Source: UBA1479 sp040218445
GTDB taxonomy: Bacteria > Pseudomonadota > Alphaproteobacteria > Rhodospirillales > Casp-alpha2
Assembly (NCBI GenBank): GCA_040218445.1
Contig: JAVJRK010000015.1
Span: 170,405 to 234,404, forward strand
Direction of reading: 5' to 3'
Length of the DNA stretch: 64,000 bases
Below the pieces are notes generated by a model, which searched no databases, was not told the origin of the DNA, and saw nothing but the letters and a program-made list of their open reading frames with translations. A program made the translations under genes and the position numbers. This document shows, piece after piece, positions 33,576 through 42,241 of the stretch. Within the stretch, counting starts at the first letter, position 1. Each line of letters begins with the position of its first letter.

Positions 33576-34561
33576 GTGCGAAGTTCCTTTTCCCAAGCTT
33601 GTTTGACGCCCGCAAGATGCGGCGGCGGGGTGATGATCAGGGGGCGGGCCGTGCGGCGGACGCGGTCGCGGTCGGCCTCGGCGGTGATGTATTCGACCGG
33701 TGATTTACCGTCCACGCGGGCCAGGAACAAGGCCGGAAGCAGGGCCGCGGCCCGCTGTTCGGTCGTGGGGGCCGGGTCGTAGCCCCGGCAGAAGGCGTCG
33801 AAATCGGCAAGAAAGCCGTCCGTCGCCGACGGCGTCCACAGGCATTTCAGAAGAAAATGGTTCAGGCAAAAGGCGATGTCGAAGGCCGGATCGCCGTACC
33901 ATGCGCATTCCGCGTCCAGAAAGACCGGGTTGGCGCTGTCGACCAGAATGTTCTTGGGGCTGACGTCGCCGTGGACCAGGGCTGCGCGGTTGTTCGCCGT
34001 GGTATCCGCCAGTTCCGCCATGCGCCCGGCCAGGTCCGGGTGTTCGCGCCCGGTCGCGATCAGATAGGGCTCCAGGCGGATGGAATAGAATGTTTCATCG
34101 GTTTTGAAACGCGCCGCGACCCCGGCATCACCCGCCGTTCCCGCATGAATACGCTTCAGCCACGCACCCACCCGATGGGCGAAATCCGGGTCCGTGCGGC
34201 CGGCGTGCAGTTCATCCTTCCAGGTCGGATGCTTTGACGGGTCCAGAAAGGCCATGGCAAATACGCCCTGGTCCGCGTCATGGGCCAGAACCTGAGGGGC
34301 GGCACCGGGCTGCAACGCGTTCGCCGTTTCCATCCAGGCGACTTCGAAGGCATTGCGTTCGATCGGTGCGAACCAATCGGCTTTAACCTTGAGCTTGGGC
34401 AGGGCGCGTTTGACGCAGACCGGCCCGCACGCCAAATCCGCGCGCCAGATGTCCGACGACACCCCGCCGGCAAGCGCCGTATAGGCCGGGGCTTCATCCG
34501 CCCTCGCCAGGCCGCTTTGGCGTAGGAAGGTGGTCAGAAATGTTTCCGCGTCGGTGCTCAT
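33572..34561 (-). CDS. Aminoglycoside-phosphotransferase-fold small-molecule kinase
   Basis: The 329-residue protein has the APH/choline-kinase-fold signature: an N-terminal nucleotide lobe (ALAGGVSSDIWRADL, then VCVKRAL with the ATP-binding Lys), the catalytic loop VHGDVSPKNIL (Asp199) and metal-binding Asp216 in FLDAECA. It phosphorylates a small hydroxy compound rather than protein; no target is known. It overlaps the enolase-like gene by four bases and starts five bases after the CheB-like gene, so one operon makes all three. The kinase product may be the enolase-like protein's substrate. Confidence 0.85.
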   Translation of the reverse strand: MSTDAETFLTTFLRQSGLARADEAPAYTALAGGVSSDIWRADLACGPVCVKRALPKLKVKADWFAPIERNAFEVAWMETANALQPGAAPQVLAHDADQGVFAMAFLDPSKHPTWKDELHAGRTDPDFAHRVGAWLKRIHAGTAGDAGVAARFKTDETFYSIRLEPYLIATGREHPDLAGRMAELADTTANNRAALVHGDVSPKNILVDSANPVFLDAECAWYGDPAFDIAFCLNHFLLKCLWTPSATDGFLADFDAFCRGYDPAPTTEQRAAALLPALFLARVDGKSPVEYITAEADRDRVRRTARPLIITPPPHLAGVKQAWEKELRT

Positions 34562-34565
34562 AAAG

Positions 34566-35654
34566 TCATTTCCCTGCCGCGATATCGGCGATCGTTTGCG
34601 CTATTTGAGGCAAGGGCATCACTGCATGGCAATGACCGGCGGATGCCACGGAACCCGGCATTCCCCAGACGACGCTGGTGTCCTTGTCCTGAACGATCAC
34701 CGTACCGCCGCCGTCGATCACGGCCTTGGCCGCGTCCTTGCCGTCGGACCCCATGCCCGTCAGGACGACGTACAGTAAATTTTCGGCACCGTAGGTCGCG
34801 ATCAAGCCGCGCATCATGGGTTCCGCCGATGGCCGGCAGTAATTTTCCTCGGGCCCCTGGTCGGTCGCAATGATGGGCCCGGATGTCCCGCGTTTGGCGG
34901 TCATGTGAAAGTCGCCGGGGGCGATATAGGCCGTGCCGTTGGTAACGGGCTCTCCGTCCCTGCCTTCGACGCAGGGCCATTTGGTCCGCCGCGCAATGTG
35001 ATCGGCCAAGGCGGTGGTGAAGCCCGCCGGCATGTGTTGCGTCAGGAAAATCGGCTGGGTGATGGTATGGGGCAGGGCGGTAAACAACGTAAACAGGGCC
35101 TGCGGGCCGCCCGTGGAACTGGCAATTGCAATTGCCTTCGGGATATGGGGGCGGCGCGCGGGAAAGTCTTTCGCTGCGGCGTGTTCGTAACGGGCCGCGA
35201 CCGGCGGCGCGATGTCGCGCACCCCCTTGGACCGGCGCGCGGCACCCAGTTCCTGGGCAATGTCCTTGATCTGGCGTTCGAAATCCGTTTCGGCGATATG
35301 TGGTGTATGCCGGGAGGGGGCCTGAACGAACTCTGCCGCACCGGCAACCAGTCCGGCCATGGCGTTCTTGACGTTGGCGAAGGTCAGGGTCGCGACCAGG
35401 ACGACCTGGGCGTCGCCATCGACCTTGAGCAATCTGGAAAGATCCGTCGCCAGCTTGATATTGGCGTCACCGATATCGATGAAAATGACATCGATCGGGG
35501 TCATGCGCAGCCGGCTGACCGCGTCGACGCCGTCCGCGGCCTCGGCGGTTAGGTCGACGTTTTGCAAGGGGCGTAATACGGCTTTGACGCGATTGGCAAC
35601 CACGTCTGACGTGCCGACGACCATTGCCTGTATGTTTTTTGTTTCTTCCGCCAT
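34566..35654 (-). CDS. CheB-type protein-glutamate methylesterase with degenerate receiver domain
   Basis: The 362-residue protein has an N-terminal receiver-like domain (about 8-125; Asp60 in VIFIDIGD is at the phosphorylation place but the usual MP following it is absent) and a C-terminal CheB methylesterase domain with Ser179/180 (IASSTGGPQAL), His207 (LTQHMPAGFT) and Asp304 (TGMGSDG). CheB removes methyl groups from chemoreceptors. It is not in a che operon but heads one with a kinase and an enolase-like gene, so its function may differ from chemotaxis. Confidence 0.85.
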   Translation of the reverse strand: MAEETKNIQAMVVGTSDVVANRVKAVLRPLQNVDLTAEAADGVDAVSRLRMTPIDVIFIDIGDANIKLATDLSRLLKVDGDAQVVLVATLTFANVKNAMAGLVAGAAEFVQAPSRHTPHIAETDFERQIKDIAQELGAARRSKGVRDIAPPVAARYEHAAAKDFPARRPHIPKAIAIASSTGGPQALFTLFTALPHTITQPIFLTQHMPAGFTTALADHIARRTKWPCVEGRDGEPVTNGTAYIAPGDFHMTAKRGTSGPIIATDQGPEENYCRPSAEPMMRGLIATYGAENLLYVVLTGMGSDGKDAAKAVIDGGGTVIVQDKDTSVVWGMPGSVASAGHCHAVMPLPQIAQTIADIAAGK

Positions 35655-35780
35655 CGTCGCCGTGCGTGGTTCTTTGCTTGCCCGACCATAATGCGTGGCT
35701 TTTGGGGACACAATATTGACCCGCCGAAATCGCCAAGATGGTTCAGGGGGAAATCTGAACGTCATATCAAAAGGGACTAA

Positions 35781-35866
35781 TTGACGGCTCGGTCCTTCGG
35801 GGCGTATACACGCCGTGGGCCAGGTCCCCCCAACGGGATCGGACCCTTCTGGAAGCGAAGGGAGTA
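35781..35866 (+). ncRNA. serC-type RNA leader motif
   Basis: The 5' leader of serC has the features of the alphaproteobacterial serC motif: a hairpin GGCGT-ATAC-ACGCC (35801-35814), complementary GGTCC (35791-35795) and GGACC (35841-35845), and a hairpin CCCTTC/GAAGGG (35844-35862) that contains the ribosome site GAAGGGAG. It probably regulates serC-serA translation. The call rests on position and shape; I could not score it against a covariance model. Confidence 0.6.
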
Positions 35867-35873
35867 AAATTCG

Positions 35874-37055
35874 ATGCCAGTTCCTCAGAAGCCGAGCACC
35901 CGCCCGGCCAATCCATGCTTTTCGTCCGGCCCCTGCGCCAAGCGCCCCGGGTGGACGGTAGACGTTCTCAAAGATGCATTCCTTGGCCGGTCCCACCGCC
36001 ATGCCACGGGTAAGGCGAAGCTGAACGAGGTCATTACACGTTCCCGCAAACTCCTGGGCATTCCCGACGATTATCATGTCGGTATTCTGCCCGGTTCCGA
36101 CACCGGCGCCTTCGAAGCCGCCATGTGGAACCTGTTGGGAGAACGCGGCGTCGATATTCTGTCCTGGGAAAACTTCGGCAACGAATGGACTAAGGACGGC
36201 GTGCAGGAATTGAAGCTGGAAGATCTGCGCACCTTCAGCGCTTCTTTCGGTGAACTGCCGGACCTCGCCCAGATCGATTTCAACAATGACGTGGTGTTCA
36301 CCTGGAACGGAACCTCGTCGGGCGTCATGGTGCCCGACCGGGGCGCCTGGATCCCCGCCGACCGCGGCGGCCTGACCTTGGTTGACGCGACGTCCTGCAT
36401 CTTCGGGGTCGATCTGCCCTGGGACAAGCTGGATGCCGTGTCCTGGTCCTGGCAGAAGGTCATGGGCGGCGAGGCCGCGCACGGCATGATCGCGCTCAGC
36501 CCCCGTGCGGTCGAACGGCTCAACACCTTCCATCCTGACCGGGCCATCCCCAAGGTCTTCCGTATGAAAAAGAACGGCAAGCTGAACCCGGAGCCGTTCG
36601 AAGGTGCCACCCTGAACACACCGTCGCTGCTGTGCGTCGAGGATGCCCTGGACGGTTTGAAATGGGCCGAGGATATCGGCGGTCTGCCGGTTCTTCTGGG
36701 CCGTGTGCAGTCGAACTTCGAAGCGCTCTCGCGCTGGGTCGAACGGACATCCTGGGTTGATTTTTTGGCCACGGATCCGGCTTTCCGTTCGTGCACTTCA
36801 GTGACGCTGAAAATCGTCGATCCGGCCTTTGACGGCCTGAGCGAGGATGATTTGCGCAAGACGCTTCGCCGCATCCCCAAGATGTGCGAGGCCGAGGGTG
36901 CCGGGTACGATTTTTCGGAACACCGGGCCGCCCCTCCGGGGTTCCGCATCTGGTGCGGTGCCACGGTGGAAACGTCGGACCTGGAAGCCCTGTTCCCCTG
37001 GATCGAATGGGCATTCCATCAGGTTCGCGCCGAGTTGGCTGGCGAAGCGGCCTAG
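35874..37055 (+). CDS. serC: Phosphoserine aminotransferase
   Basis: The 393-residue PLP enzyme converts 3-phosphohydroxypyruvate and glutamate to phosphoserine and 2-oxoglutarate. It matches the alphaproteobacterial SerC type: NPCFSSGPCAKRPGW at the start, GRSHRHATGKAKL, PGSDTGAFEAAMWNLLGERG, Asp171 (VDATSCIFG) and PLP-binding Lys195 (SWSWQKVMGGEAAHG). SerA follows after 18 bases, forming the usual serine operon. Confidence 0.96.
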   Translation: MPVPQKPSTRPANPCFSSGPCAKRPGWTVDVLKDAFLGRSHRHATGKAKLNEVITRSRKLLGIPDDYHVGILPGSDTGAFEAAMWNLLGERGVDILSWENFGNEWTKDGVQELKLEDLRTFSASFGELPDLAQIDFNNDVVFTWNGTSSGVMVPDRGAWIPADRGGLTLVDATSCIFGVDLPWDKLDAVSWSWQKVMGGEAAHGMIALSPRAVERLNTFHPDRAIPKVFRMKKNGKLNPEPFEGATLNTPSLLCVEDALDGLKWAEDIGGLPVLLGRVQSNFEALSRWVERTSWVDFLATDPAFRSCTSVTLKIVDPAFDGLSEDDLRKTLRRIPKMCEAEGAGYDFSEHRAAPPGFRIWCGATVETSDLEALFPWIEWAFHQVRAELAGEAA

Positions 37056-37073
37056 GGCCGTTTTGGATCCGTC

Positions 37074-38648
37074 ATGCCAAAGGTACTGATTTCCGACAAA
37101 ATGTCGGACCTCGCGGCCGAGGTCTTCCAACGCCGCGGGATCGAAGTGGACGTGAAAACCGGCCTTTCGCCCGAAGAGCTTGCGGGTATCATCGGTGAAT
37201 ACGACGGCTTGGCCGTCCGTTCCGCGACCAAGGTGCGCGGCCCGGTGATCGAGGCGGCGACGAACCTGAAGGTGGTCGGCCGGGCAGGGATCGGCGTTGA
37301 CAACGTGGACCTGAATGCCGCGACGGCCAAGGGCATCGTTGTCATGAACACGCCCTTCGGCAATTCCATCACGACCGCTGAACACGCCGTTGCCATGCTG
37401 TTGGCGCTGGCCCGCGACATTCCCCAGGCCAACGCATCGACCCATGCCGGAAAGTGGGAGAAATCCCGCTTCATGGGGGTCGAGATCACCGGCAAGGTGT
37501 TGGGTATCATCGGTTGCGGCAACATCGGATCGGTCGTCGCCGACCGGGCCCAGGGGTTGAAGATGCGGGTCATCGCCTTTGATCCCTATCTGTCCGAGGA
37601 ACGGGCCACGGAAATCGGGGTCGAAAAGGTCTCGTTGGACGACCTTCTTGCCCGCGCCGATTTCATCAGCCTGCATACCCCGCTGACTGATACGACCCGC
37701 TATATCATCGATGCCGATGCCTTGGCCAAAACCCGGAAGGGCGTGCGCCTGGTGAACTGCGCGCGCGGCGGCCTGGTCGACGAAGCGGCACTGAAAGCGG
37801 CCCTGGACAGCGGTCAGGTGGCGGGGGCGGCCATTGATGTGTTCGAGGAAGAACCCGCCACCGAAAATCCACTGTTCGGCATGGAACAGGTTGTGGCCAC
37901 CCCGCACCTAGGTGCTGCCACGACCGAAGCCCAGGAAAAGGTCGCCGTGCAGATCGCCGAACAGATGTCCGATTATCTGCTTGATGGCGCGGTGTCCAAT
38001 GCACTGAACATGCCGTCGGTCACGGCCGAGGAAGCGCCCCGCCTGAAACCCTATATGACCCTGGCGCAGCAGCTTGGCAGCTTTGCCGGTCAGGCGACGC
38101 GGTCCGTCATCCGCGAGGTCACGATTTCCTACGAAGGCGTGTGCGGCGAGCTGAACTGCAAGCCGCTGACCGCCGTGGTCCTGCAAGGCTTGCTGGGGCC
38201 TTCGATGGAAGGCATCAACATGGTCAATGCGCCGACCATTGCCAAGGATAGGGACATCATCGTGCGGGAAGTGCGGTCGGACGATGCCGGGGCCTTCCAT
38301 TCCCGCATCGAAGTGACGGTCAAGACCGTCAACCAGACGCGCTCTCTTGCCGGCACGCTGTTCCACGATCATCCGCGCTTGGTCGAGATCAAGGGCATCC
38401 CCATCGACGCGACCCTGGGCAAGAACATGCTCTACATCACCAATTACGATAAGCCGGGCCTGATCGGGGCGTTGGGGTCGTTGCTGGGCGATGCGGGCAT
38501 CAACATCGCGACCTTCAACCTGGGCCGCGCCCAGGCCGGCGGCGACGCCATTGCCCTGTTGGAGGTCGATGAAGCCCCGCCACCGGATGTTCTGAATAAA
38601 ATCCAAGGGCTGGAACACGTTATTGTTGCACAGGCGATGAAGTTCTAA
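37074..38648 (+). CDS. serA: D-3-phosphoglycerate dehydrogenase with ACT domain
   Basis: The 524-residue SerA starts serine synthesis. Order: substrate- and NAD-binding parts with GIIGCGNIG (144-152), catalytic Arg231 (NCARGG), Glu260 (FEEEP) and His278 (TPHLGAAT), the intervening allosteric-substrate-binding domain (about 315-445), and a C-terminal ACT domain (about 450-524: LYITNYDKPGLIGALGSLL) that senses serine. The length is typical of the long form. Confidence 0.97.
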   Translation: MPKVLISDKMSDLAAEVFQRRGIEVDVKTGLSPEELAGIIGEYDGLAVRSATKVRGPVIEAATNLKVVGRAGIGVDNVDLNAATAKGIVVMNTPFGNSITTAEHAVAMLLALARDIPQANASTHAGKWEKSRFMGVEITGKVLGIIGCGNIGSVVADRAQGLKMRVIAFDPYLSEERATEIGVEKVSLDDLLARADFISLHTPLTDTTRYIIDADALAKTRKGVRLVNCARGGLVDEAALKAALDSGQVAGAAIDVFEEEPATENPLFGMEQVVATPHLGAATTEAQEKVAVQIAEQMSDYLLDGAVSNALNMPSVTAEEAPRLKPYMTLAQQLGSFAGQATRSVIREVTISYEGVCGELNCKPLTAVVLQGLLGPSMEGINMVNAPTIAKDRDIIVREVRSDDAGAFHSRIEVTVKTVNQTRSLAGTLFHDHPRLVEIKGIPIDATLGKNMLYITNYDKPGLIGALGSLLGDAGINIATFNLGRAQAGGDAIALLEVDEAPPPDVLNKIQGLEHVIVAQAMKF

Positions 38649-38763
38649 GCACGTCCCCGTTTCGGGATTGTCATGTGACGTTAATGTTCAGCCGGTACCG
38701 TCTTCGGATAGGCTGACCGTGACGTGTGAAGCACGTTGCGGTCGGGACTGATTCGGAGGACGG

Positions 38764-39549
38764 ATGATCCGCTTCTTGCTGGTCTTGCTTTCGGTGACGG
38801 TGTTTACGGGCCATGCGCGGGCGGAAAAAATTCGGCTGGTGTATGAGCTGGTTGAAAATCCGCCACGATACTTTGGCACGACGGCCCGCGTTCCCAAGGA
38901 CAAACCGGGGGTGACGATCGAGGTGTTTCGCGAGGTCGCGAAACGATTGAACGTCACACTTGAATTTGAACGGGTGCCCTGGAAACGGGGGCTGTTCATG
39001 GTTGAAACGGGGGAGGTGGACGGAATTTTCCACGCCAGTTTCAAGGCCGACCGGATGAAATACGGACAGTATCCCGTGTTGGCCGATGGCCGGACACCAG
39101 ACCCGTCGCGGGCAGTATTCTTCCAATCCTATTCGTTTTATGTCCGCCGTGATTCCGGCGTGACCTTCGATGGCCGGAGTTTGACCGGTACCGATAATAA
39201 GGCCGTTGCCGTCACGCGGAGTTATTCCGTTGCCTCGGACCTGCAGAAATTGGGGATTCCATACGAAGCGGAACGGACGCAAGCGCTTAATCTTGCGAAA
39301 TTGGATAACGGACGCGTTGCGGCGTACGCGGAACTTGATAACATGATCGCTCCATACTTGGCGGAAAACGGGGGGCCCTTCGCGGGGATCATCCGATTGT
39401 CCCCTGCGATCACGGAAAAGGCGTATTATCTGCTGTTCTCCAAGCGCTTTTACAAGAGCAAGACAAAATTGGCCGATGCCTTCTGGAATGAAATCCGCAA
39501 CATCAACACCTCACCGGTCATCGGCCGGATTCTCGACGCATACCGCTAG
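38764..39549 (+). CDS. Periplasmic solute-binding protein (family 3 type)
   Basis: The 261-residue protein has a short signal peptide (to AHARA-E, about 1-21) and the bilobal binding-protein fold: LVYELVENPPRYFG at the start, VTIEVFREVAKRLNVTLEFE, VPWKRGLFMVETGEVDGIF and KAVAVTRSYSVASDLQKL. Such stand-alone amino-acid-type binding proteins without permease genes often serve as sensor components. The adjoining, overlapping histidine-kinase gene suggests this one acts as its extracytoplasmic receptor or partner. Confidence 0.85.
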   Translation: MIRFLLVLLSVTVFTGHARAEKIRLVYELVENPPRYFGTTARVPKDKPGVTIEVFREVAKRLNVTLEFERVPWKRGLFMVETGEVDGIFHASFKADRMKYGQYPVLADGRTPDPSRAVFFQSYSFYVRRDSGVTFDGRSLTGTDNKAVAVTRSYSVASDLQKLGIPYEAERTQALNLAKLDNGRVAAYAELDNMIAPYLAENGGPFAGIIRLSPAITEKAYYLLFSKRFYKSKTKLADAFWNEIRNINTSPVIGRILDAYR

Positions 39550-41074
39550 GTTCGGCGGCGGTTCGGGGCCTGGCCGGCGGACCTTGGCCGGCCGCCTGTT
39601 TACCTCTATTTTCCTGGCATTTCTGGGGTTCGGTGTGGTGATCACGGCGGTATTGATATGGGATGTCCTGCGCCGTGCCGATATGGAAATCGAACGCGAA
39701 ATCCGCATCGTCAAAAGTGCCTTCCATGATCCCATCTCGGATCAACTTTGGGCCTATGATGAAAAGGAACTGGGGGCCGTCTTGGCGGCCTTGGTGCGGC
39801 TGTCCGTCGCCGAAGGCGTGACCGTCATCGACCCCTTCAGCGGCCGCCGTCTGGGTGCCCATGGGGTCACCAACAGCGGCAAAGGAGCGGGCGTGGATGT
39901 GGAATCCTTCGATATCCATTATGTCGCAGAGGGCGCAGACAAGGCCCGTCACCTGGGGCACGTGGAAATCTATCTGCCGGCAAACCTGACCTATGTCCGC
40001 TCATGGCCATCGATCATGCTGATCGTCACGGCAGCCTTGATCAAATTGTTGCTGGTCTGGATCTTGTTCAACTACTACGCCAATCGGCAACTGGCGGCCC
40101 CGCTGTCACGCTTGTCTGATGCCGTTGACCGCGTGGAACCGGGATGGCGCCCGCATCAGGAGATCCGGGCCGTGGGCCCTGAAGACGGCGAATTGAACCA
40201 CCTGCAGGACGCATTCAACCGGCTGCTGAACCGCCTTGAGAAAAGCCATGCGGAACGCTTCGCCTATGAACAGGAACTGGTCGGAGCGCGGGCGGAACTT
40301 GAAGATGCGGTTGCCGTCCGAACCAGGGAGCTTGAGGGTGCCCGGCGGCGCGCAGAGGACGCCAGCGTGGCGAAATCCCGGTTCCTGGCGATGATGAGCC
40401 ATGAATTGCGGACGCCGTTGAATTCGATCCTTGGGTTTTCCCAGTTCATGGTCGACGAAATCATGGGCCGTATGGGAAATGACCGGTATCTGGAATATGC
40501 CGCCGACATCCAGCATTCGGCCAGCCACCTGTTGGATGTCATCAATGACATTCTGGATATTTCCAAGGTCGAGGCCGGTGAGGCCAATCTGGAGGAAGAA
40601 GATCTGGACCTGCGCGATGTGGCCGCCGCGGTTCAACGCCTGATGTCGCCCCGGGTCGGCGCCAAACGGCAGGTTCTGACGGTCAATATTCCCGATGGCT
40701 TGCCGCGGCTTCGCGGCGATGGGCGCGTGATCAGGCAAATCCTGATGAACCTGTTTTCCAACGCCAATAAGTTCACCCCCGCCGGCGGCTCCATCGTCAT
40801 GGCAGCCGGTGTCGATTATCGGGGAGGCATACGGATCGAGGTCGCGGATACCGGGATTGGAATCTCGGCGAAGGATATTTCACTTGTCCTGGAGGCATTC
40901 GGTCAGGTCCGCTCGAGCCATATCGTGACTCACGAGGGCACAGGCCTTGGTTTGACGTTGTCGAAGCAGCTGGTCGAACTGCATGGGGGCGATCTGGCGA
41001 TCCAAAGCGAGGTCGGCAAGGGGACGACCGTAATCCTGCGATTTCCCGCGGACCGGGCCGTGAAGGCCGCCTAA
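39476..41074 (+). CDS. Membrane sensor histidine kinase (start uncertain)
   Basis: The 532-residue frame has two membrane helices (about 41-66 and 178-200) around a periplasmic sensor of about 110 residues, a HAMP-like linker, a coiled coil (255-300), a HisKA domain with His in MMSHELRTPLNSILGFSQ (about residue 310) and a HATPase domain with N-box (LMNLFSNANKFTPAGG), G1 (DTGIGIS) and G2 (GTGLGLTLSKQLV). The first 36 codons overlap the binding-protein gene by 74 bases and look non-coding; a TTG at 39584 just before the first helix may be the true start. No response regulator is adjacent. Confidence 0.88.
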   Translation: MPSGMKSATSTPHRSSAGFSTHTARFGGGSGPGRRTLAGRLFTSIFLAFLGFGVVITAVLIWDVLRRADMEIEREIRIVKSAFHDPISDQLWAYDEKELGAVLAALVRLSVAEGVTVIDPFSGRRLGAHGVTNSGKGAGVDVESFDIHYVAEGADKARHLGHVEIYLPANLTYVRSWPSIMLIVTAALIKLLLVWILFNYYANRQLAAPLSRLSDAVDRVEPGWRPHQEIRAVGPEDGELNHLQDAFNRLLNRLEKSHAERFAYEQELVGARAELEDAVAVRTRELEGARRRAEDASVAKSRFLAMMSHELRTPLNSILGFSQFMVDEIMGRMGNDRYLEYAADIQHSASHLLDVINDILDISKVEAGEANLEEEDLDLRDVAAAVQRLMSPRVGAKRQVLTVNIPDGLPRLRGDGRVIRQILMNLFSNANKFTPAGGSIVMAAGVDYRGGIRIEVADTGIGISAKDISLVLEAFGQVRSSHIVTHEGTGLGLTLSKQLVELHGGDLAIQSEVGKGTTVILRFPADRAVKAA

Positions 41075-41191
41075 TACCGCCATCGCGTTTGGCCTATACC
41101 GAAGAACGCCCCGCATCATACTTTCGCTTGATATTCAGGTCGTTCTGATCGGGCTAAAATCTCATCGTGACGTAAAGCATGAGGTGACGCC

Positions 41192-41383
41192 ATGGACGCC
41201 GAAATCAACAATTTGCACCAACAGATCAGCAATCTTTTGAACGAAGCCGTTGGTCCCAAAAGCACCGACCTGGGCAGTGGCGACGTGCGACGCATGACAG
41301 ACGCCGAACGCCGCCTGCTTGTGAACACGCGGCGTGCATCCGGCCCTTATGCGGGCGGAGAATGGCGGAAGGCCCTTATTTAG
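41192..41383 (+). CDS. Small hypothetical protein (63 aa)
   Basis: GAGGTGA lies six bases before ATG 41192. The product begins MDAEINNLHQQISNLLNEA, a predicted helix with coiled-coil character, followed by a charged tail (DAERRLLVNTRRASGPYAGG). It is soluble with no signal. I do not recognise it. Good ribosome site and codon usage support a real gene; it is followed by the convergent betaine genes. Confidence 0.6.
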   Translation: MDAEINNLHQQISNLLNEAVGPKSTDLGSGDVRRMTDAERRLLVNTRRASGPYAGGEWRKALI

Positions 41384-41407
41384 CGGACCCGCCCGCCATT
41401 CAGCCTT

Positions 41408-42241
41408 TTACGGTTTCTGGAAATGCAGGATGCCCCAGGCAAGGTAGCCCTTATCGGCGCCATCGACCCAGTGATCCAGGCCCTTCAGCATGTTGTCCAC
41501 GTAGGCTTTTCCGGAAAGCCGGACGATTTCATCGTAACGGCCTTTCAATTCCTGCCCGACCCGGAAGTAATGGGTACGGAGCTGCTCCAGCATAGGCGTG
41601 GACTGCCCTTCGGTGAAGCCGTGTTTGGCGAATTCGCTTCGATAAAAGGCAAATGACCCCAAGGTCGAAAGATGGATGCGGTCCAAAATGGGCTGAAGCA
41701 TGCCAATGGGCGCGTCATCCGCCTGCATGGGATCGGTGAAGATCATATGCCCGCCCGGTGTCAGGACACGATCAATCTCGGTGATCACCCGCGGCCGGTC
41801 GCCGGAATGCAGGATCGCATCCTGCGACCAGACGACGTCGAAGGCCCCATCTTCGGCGGGGACCTCTTCGAACGATCCGTGAACCACGTCGATCAGGCTG
41901 TCCAGGCCGGTTTCCGCATTCTTTTCCCGGTTCAGGTTGTTTTGGGTTTCGCTCAGATTCAGGCAGGTGACCTTGCATCCGAAGGTGCCGGCCAGATAGC
42001 GGGCGGACCCGCCATATCCGGCCCCCAGGTCGATCACGCGGGTGTCGGAACCGAGGTTGGGTAATTGCCCGGCCATGCTTTCGACCGTGCGGCGGCTTGC
42101 CTGGGCGATTTCCTCGTCGGGCGTGTTGTAGATGCCGATGTGGATGTCTTCGCCGCCCCAGACGTTCTGATAGAACGCATCAGCTTCCGATGAATCGTAA
42201 TATTCTTCGGCCTTTTGGACCGCTTGCGACCGGCTACCCAT
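41408..42241 (-). CDS. sdmt: Sarcosine/dimethylglycine N-methyltransferase
   Basis: The 277-residue SAM-dependent enzyme methylates sarcosine and dimethylglycine to glycine betaine. Marks: an N-terminal YYDSSEADAFYQNVWGGEDI, the SAM motif VIDLGAGYGGSARYLAG, LNLSETQNNLNREKN, FDVVWSQDAILHSGDR and TDPMQADD. These fit the SDMT group that partners glycine/sarcosine methyltransferase. Its ATG overlaps the end of the GSMT gene by 8 bases. Betaine protects against salt stress. Confidence 0.88.
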   Translation of the reverse strand: MGSRSQAVQKAEEYYDSSEADAFYQNVWGGEDIHIGIYNTPDEEIAQASRRTVESMAGQLPNLGSDTRVIDLGAGYGGSARYLAGTFGCKVTCLNLSETQNNLNREKNAETGLDSLIDVVHGSFEEVPAEDGAFDVVWSQDAILHSGDRPRVITEIDRVLTPGGHMIFTDPMQADDAPIGMLQPILDRIHLSTLGSFAFYRSEFAKHGFTEGQSTPMLEQLRTHYFRVGQELKGRYDEIVRLSGKAYVDNMLKGLDHWVDGADKGYLAWGILHFQKP

